From Paraburkholderia sediminicola (lineage in GTDB: Bacteria > Pseudomonadota > Gammaproteobacteria > Burkholderiales > Burkholderiaceae), in assembly GCF_902859805.1 (NCBI RefSeq), contig NZ_CADIKC010000002.1, positions 372,001-436,000 of the forward strand: a DNA stretch of 64,000 nt. The letters are read 5' to 3'. Below, piece by piece: positions 61,382 to 64,000 of the stretch. The position numbers and the translations under genes are program-made. The notes beneath the pieces are model-generated. The model did not search any database. It was not told the DNA's origin and saw only the letters and a list, made by a program, of their open reading frames with translations. Each line of letters starts with the position of its first letter. The first letter of the stretch is position 1.

Positions 61382-61828
61382 ATGACCAAGATCGACCAAG
61401 TCATTGCCTCAGGCAACAGCCACGCCACTGTCAATCGCGACCCCAATCTCCAGCGCGGTGAGTTCGGCGTCCTCGACCTCAGGCTGACAGCGCCTGGCGT
61501 TGAAGACATCGAGTTCATCGCCACCGAGCCGCACCCGAGAGCCGAGCAGTTGTTCGCGGGCGCGTGGTCGTCCTGTTACACCAGCGCACTCCAGATTGCG
61601 GCCTCGCTGAAGAAGGTCACGCTGCCGTCCGACTACTCCGTCGACATCCAGGTAAACATTGGGCAAACCGGCGCCGCGTGGTTCCTCGGCGCCGAGTTCA
61701 CCATTCGCGCGCCGGGTCTGGACAAGGAAGTCGTCGAGGCGGTCGCGCACCTGGCCCATCAGATCTGCCCCTACTCGAAGGCTGTGCACGGCAACATCGA
61801 GGTCGGCCTGAATGTCGTCACGGCGTAA
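61382..61828 (+). CDS. ohr: Organic hydroperoxide resistance protein Ohr
   Basis: 148 residues from ATG 61382 (AAAGGA upstream). OsmC/Ohr fold with the two catalytic cysteines C65 (GAWSSCYTSAL) and C129 (HQICPYSKAVHGN); Glu53-type partner in EPHPRAEQ. Reduces organic hydroperoxides with lipoyl electrons in the cytoplasm. First of three co-oriented genes ending in ohrR, with three OhrR-type boxes in its promoter. Confidence 0.95.
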   Translation: MTKIDQVIASGNSHATVNRDPNLQRGEFGVLDLRLTAPGVEDIEFIATEPHPRAEQLFAGAWSSCYTSALQIAASLKKVTLPSDYSVDIQVNIGQTGAAWFLGAEFTIRAPGLDKEVVEAVAHLAHQICPYSKAVHGNIEVGLNVVTA

Positions 61829-61898
61829 TCCACCAGGGCACGTGCATCTCGCTCACGCACGTGCCTTTCACTGAACATATTTTTAGGGAATTTCCATC

Positions 61899-62171
61899 AT
61901 GAAGACCAAGCTCATCGTTGCACTGCTCGTCGCCGTTTCGGCATTCGCCACCGCACCCGCGTTCGCCAGCGGCTATGGACCGGCTCCGTTCTACAAGCCC
62001 TCGGTTGGCGCACCGGCGTCACAAAGCGGTCAGAGCGCGCGCACCGTCGCTGCCGAACACGACGACGTCACGGGCTCGCAAGAGGCCTATGGCGGCGTAG
62101 TCGCAGGACTCTCCCAGGCGGGCAGCCGTGTCGCGGCGATGCCACGCGATAGCCTGTACGCGCATCGCTAG
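61899..62171 (+). CDS. Small exported protein between ohr and ohrR
   Basis: 90 residues. Sec signal (1-23, ending PAFA), then a short Gly/Ala/Ser-rich mature chain (YGPAPFYKPSVGAP... EAYGGVVAGLSQAGSRVAAMP). No known domain. Ribosome site AGGGAA. Similar small exported proteins are frequent in Burkholderia. Its place between ohr and ohrR suggests an envelope stress role (inference). Confidence 0.75.
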   Translation: MKTKLIVALLVAVSAFATAPAFASGYGPAPFYKPSVGAPASQSGQSARTVAAEHDDVTGSQEAYGGVVAGLSQAGSRVAAMPRDSLYAHR

Positions 62172-62351
62172 ATCGCGTGTCTTCTCGCTGCTGTGCTGTC
62201 GCGCATCGTTGTTGCTCCTGCGCGGCGGCCACAGCGGCAAGGAGGGCTGCGCCGCAAGACCACTACGGTGCGAAAGAGCCGGGCCCGCTGAAATTGACAA
62301 CCGGTTGCACGCGACACGGCAGCGGCCTGACTTTCACTACATTGCGATATA

Positions 62352-62363
62352 ATCGCATGCGAT
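62352..62363. promoter_or_regulatory. OhrR-type box 4, upstream of ohrR
   Basis: ATCGCATGCGAT, a perfect 12-bp palindrome, 57 bp upstream of ATG 62420; a TTGCGATA half-site precedes it. Confidence 0.65.
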
Positions 62364-62419
62364 ACATGTCCGTTTCGTACGTCTTGTGAAACATCAGGCT
62401 CCAGTCAAAGAGGATACAG

Positions 62420-62881
62420 ATGAAATCCACCGATCAACCGGCACCCGCGAATCGAATGCTCTCCGACTATCTGTGCTTTGCGATCTACTCCGCGAACCTG
62501 GCGTTCGGCAAGGCGTACAAGCCGATACTCGAGGAACTCGGGCTCACTTACACGCAATACATCACGATCATTGCGCTGTGGGAGACGGACCATCAGACCG
62601 TCGGCGGACTGGGCGAGAAGCTGTTTCTCGAATCCAACACGCTTACGCCGATCCTGAAGAAGCTTGAGGTGATGGGTTATCTGGAAAGATTGCGCGATCC
62701 CGAAGACGAGCGTCAGGTGCGTGTCAGTCTGACGAAAAGTGGACGACGCTTGCGCGAAAAAGCCCTGAAAATGGACCTCGTCGAGGCAACGGGCCTCGCG
62801 CCCGACGAGTTCGCGAAGATGCAGAAGGCAATCGTGACGTTGCGGAACAATCTTATCAAGTCAGTCGAAGACGGCGAATGA
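62420..62881 (+). CDS. ohrR: OhrR organic-peroxide-sensing repressor
   Basis: 153 residues. MarR family with the OhrR hallmark: reactive C19 in DYLCFAIYSANLAFGKAYKP, then wHTH (TVGGLGEKLFLESNTLTPILKKLEVMGYLER, wing DPEDERQVRVSLT). Oxidation of the N-terminal Cys by organic hydroperoxide releases DNA. Ribosome site AGAGGA. Probably binds the ATCGCATGCGAT boxes at ohr and at itself. Confidence 0.93.
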   Translation: MKSTDQPAPANRMLSDYLCFAIYSANLAFGKAYKPILEELGLTYTQYITIIALWETDHQTVGGLGEKLFLESNTLTPILKKLEVMGYLERLRDPEDERQVRVSLTKSGRRLREKALKMDLVEATGLAPDEFAKMQKAIVTLRNNLIKSVEDGE

Positions 62882-62895
62882 GCGCTCACGCGTGA

Positions 62896-63783
62896 CTAGT
62901 TTGTTGTGTGGACCGTGAGCTCCTCGAACGCCGAAACAATGCCCTCAATCATGGCTGCGATGCGCGCGGTATGCCGAAGGTCCTGATGCGTGACGAGCCA
63001 GGTTTCATACACTGCCCCACGCGTAGGTTCCGGCCATAACTGCACGAGGCCGTCGCGCTCAGCCAGATGGATCGGCAGCTCACCGATGCCAATACCGGCC
63101 TTCACCGCGGTACGCAGCATGAGGCTGGAATTGAAAGTCGATACGATGCGCCCCGCGTGTACCGGCTCGCCCGAGAGCGTGAGTGATCGACTAGCGGTCC
63201 AGCTTCCCTGATAGACGACAAGATCGTGGCCCTCGAATGCGGAGCCAGGAACGGGCTTGCCGTGCCGCTCGAGATAAGCATTCGATGCAAAGAGCGCCAT
63301 GGGCCAGCGCGCCAGGCGCCGCGCGACAAGATCGGGATTGTCCGGCCTGACTGACCGGACCGCGATATCCGCTTCACGCCTGGCCAGATTCAGCATGCGC
63401 GTCGACGTGTCCAGCAGGACGCGCACTTCGGGATGCGCAGCGTGCAGGCGTTCGATAGCGGGCAGCAGAAAATCGAGCGCGATCGAGTCTGTACTGGTGA
63501 CTCTTACGTCTCCCGCAAGCCGTGTATCCGTGCCCTGAGTTCGTCTGACGAGTTCGTGCGCGGACTGTTCCATTTTCTCCGCCGATTTCAGCGCGGCCTC
63601 CCCTGCCGCAGTCAACGCATAACCCTCCGAGGTGCGCAGAAAAAGCGTTGCCCGCAGGGCGTGCTCCAGCGCCGCAATCCGCCTGCCGACTGTCGCCTGA
63701 TCGAGATTGAGCGTCCGCGCCGCTCCACGAAGCGTTTTTTCGCGCTCCACCGCGAGAAACACTCGCGCATCGTCCCAGTTCAT
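62896..63783 (-). CDS. LysR-type regulator
   Basis: 295 residues from ATG 63783 with GGAGGG well placed. MNWDDARVFLAVEREKTLRGAARTLNLDQATVGRRIAALEHAL is the AaaR/YhjC-like start, with RTSEGYALTAAGEAAL. Divergent from a probable quinone oxidoreductase at 63935. Two palindromes (63798-63813 and 63821-63844) occupy the gap. Confidence 0.9.
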   Translation of the reverse strand: MNWDDARVFLAVEREKTLRGAARTLNLDQATVGRRIAALEHALRATLFLRTSEGYALTAAGEAALKSAEKMEQSAHELVRRTQGTDTRLAGDVRVTSTDSIALDFLLPAIERLHAAHPEVRVLLDTSTRMLNLARREADIAVRSVRPDNPDLVARRLARWPMALFASNAYLERHGKPVPGSAFEGHDLVVYQGSWTASRSLTLSGEPVHAGRIVSTFNSSLMLRTAVKAGIGIGELPIHLAERDGLVQLWPEPTRGAVYETWLVTHQDLRHTARIAAMIEGIVSAFEELTVHTTN

Positions 63784-63797
63784 CGTGCCACCCTCCT

Positions 63798-63813
63798 GAT
63801 GCAAATTTGCATC
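63798..63813. promoter_or_regulatory. Operator-like palindrome next to the LysR start
   Basis: GATGCAAATTTGCATC, a perfect 16-bp palindrome, 15 bp from the LysR start codon. Confidence 0.6.
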
Positions 63814-63820
63814 TCACCAC

Positions 63821-63844
63821 ATGAATAATGCTGCGTTTATTCAT
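63821..63844. promoter_or_regulatory. Second operator-like inverted repeat, LysR/quinone oxidoreductase
   Basis: ATGAATAA (63821-63828) and TTATTCAT (63837-63844) are perfect 8-bp arms with an 8-base spacer. Confidence 0.55.
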
Positions 63845-63934
63845 CAATGTCGATGCCTATACTGAGTGCAAGAGTTCCTCGCCAAGTGATCCGACCGGAT
63901 CAAACGAGCCTCATCAAACGAAGGAGTGGTATCC

Positions 63935-64000
63935 ATGTCTGCTTCAACTTATCGCGTACCGTCGACCATGACGGCGATTGAAATCAAACAGCCCGGCGGT
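63935..64000 (+). CDS. Probable quinone oxidoreductase, N-terminus only (truncated by window end)
   Basis: 22 codons from ATG 63935, behind GAAGGAG. The residues TMTAIEIKQPGG resemble the start of PIG3-type NAD(P)H:quinone oxidoreductases (medium-chain dehydrogenase family), a very frequent LysR target. Too short to be certain. Confidence 0.5.
   Translation, partial: MSASTYRVPSTMTAIEIKQPGG

Noticed and set aside
1..64000. Search for tRNA/rRNA genes, CRISPR arrays, insertion sequences and prophage
   Set aside because: No transposase, integrase, regular repeat-spacer array or cloverleaf-like segment recognised by eye; a tRNA or Infernal scan would be needed to exclude small RNAs.

Overview
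The window looks like part of a Burkholderiaceae chromosome, most likely Paraburkholderia or a close relative. This is inferred from the high G+C, the strong third-position G/C bias, the density of LysR-type regulators (eight in 64 kb) and the protein families present. No rRNA, tRNA, CRISPR array, insertion sequence or intact prophage gene was seen. Most of it is accessory metabolism and stress response in small regulator-plus-target modules, many of them divergent pairs whose shared intergenic region holds a visible palindrome.

Layout. 1-3.9 kb: sugar-acid type module (MFS carrier, DapA-family lyase/dehydratase, LacI repressor) behind two near-identical LacI-type operators. 3.9-7.8 kb: MsbA-like ABC exporter, a tiny Ser-Asp repeat protein, and a GcvA-like LysR facing a LysE exporter. 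7.8-14.3 kb: a tightly overlapping minus-strand operon moxR - DUF58 - DUF4381 - batA - batB/TPR - batD. Reading away from it, 14.6-18.8 kb: membrane-anchored formylglycine-generating enzyme, exported HAD phosphatase and exported arylsulfatase. 19-21.6 kb: membrane-fused spermidine-synthase-like protein. 21.7-23.4 kb: TetR plus EamA transporter. 23.4-29.7 kb: poly-Gly lipoprotein, then a four-gene YtcA/MdtN/MdtO/MdtP-like efflux operon. 29.7-34.6 kb: tautomerase plus nitronate monooxygenase, two tandem LysR genes, MFS exporter. 34.7-36.3 kb: MarR facing a TetX-like FAD monooxygenase. 36.4-40.3 kb: ROK kinase plus APC permease facing a ROK repressor. 40.3-50.4 kb: DinB-like protein, and LysR/SDR, LysR/methyltransferase, LysR/SDR-GST and LysR/FAD-monooxygenase pairs. 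50.6-52.6 kb: an eroded patch with a cupin, a His/Ser-rich small protein, a GNAT gene with a duplicated tail, the 3' end of a dead SDR gene and an SRPBCC protein. 52.6-57.4 kb: aldo/keto reductase, sugar-binding protein and DUF1479 oxygenase facing an AraC regulator. 57.7-61.2 kb: exported His6 mini-protein, then a binding protein translationally coupled to a histidine kinase. 61.2-62.9 kb: ohr - small exported protein - ohrR, with a recurring ATCGCATGCGAT box. 62.9-64 kb: LysR facing the first codons of a probable quinone oxidoreductase.

How it fits together. The most system-like part is 7.8-18.8 kb. A MoxR/von Willebrand-factor assembly machine sits back to back with an apparently periplasmic sulfatase-maturation pathway (FGE with its catalytic Cys pair; sulfatase with a CxAxR maturation site). 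My working hypothesis is that the MoxR/Bat complex helps assemble, metallate or quality-control these envelope enzymes. Second is the binding-protein/histidine-kinase pair at 58.2-61.2 kb, which has neither permease nor response regulator nearby. Third is the ohr region, where four copies of one palindrome predict the OhrR regulon.
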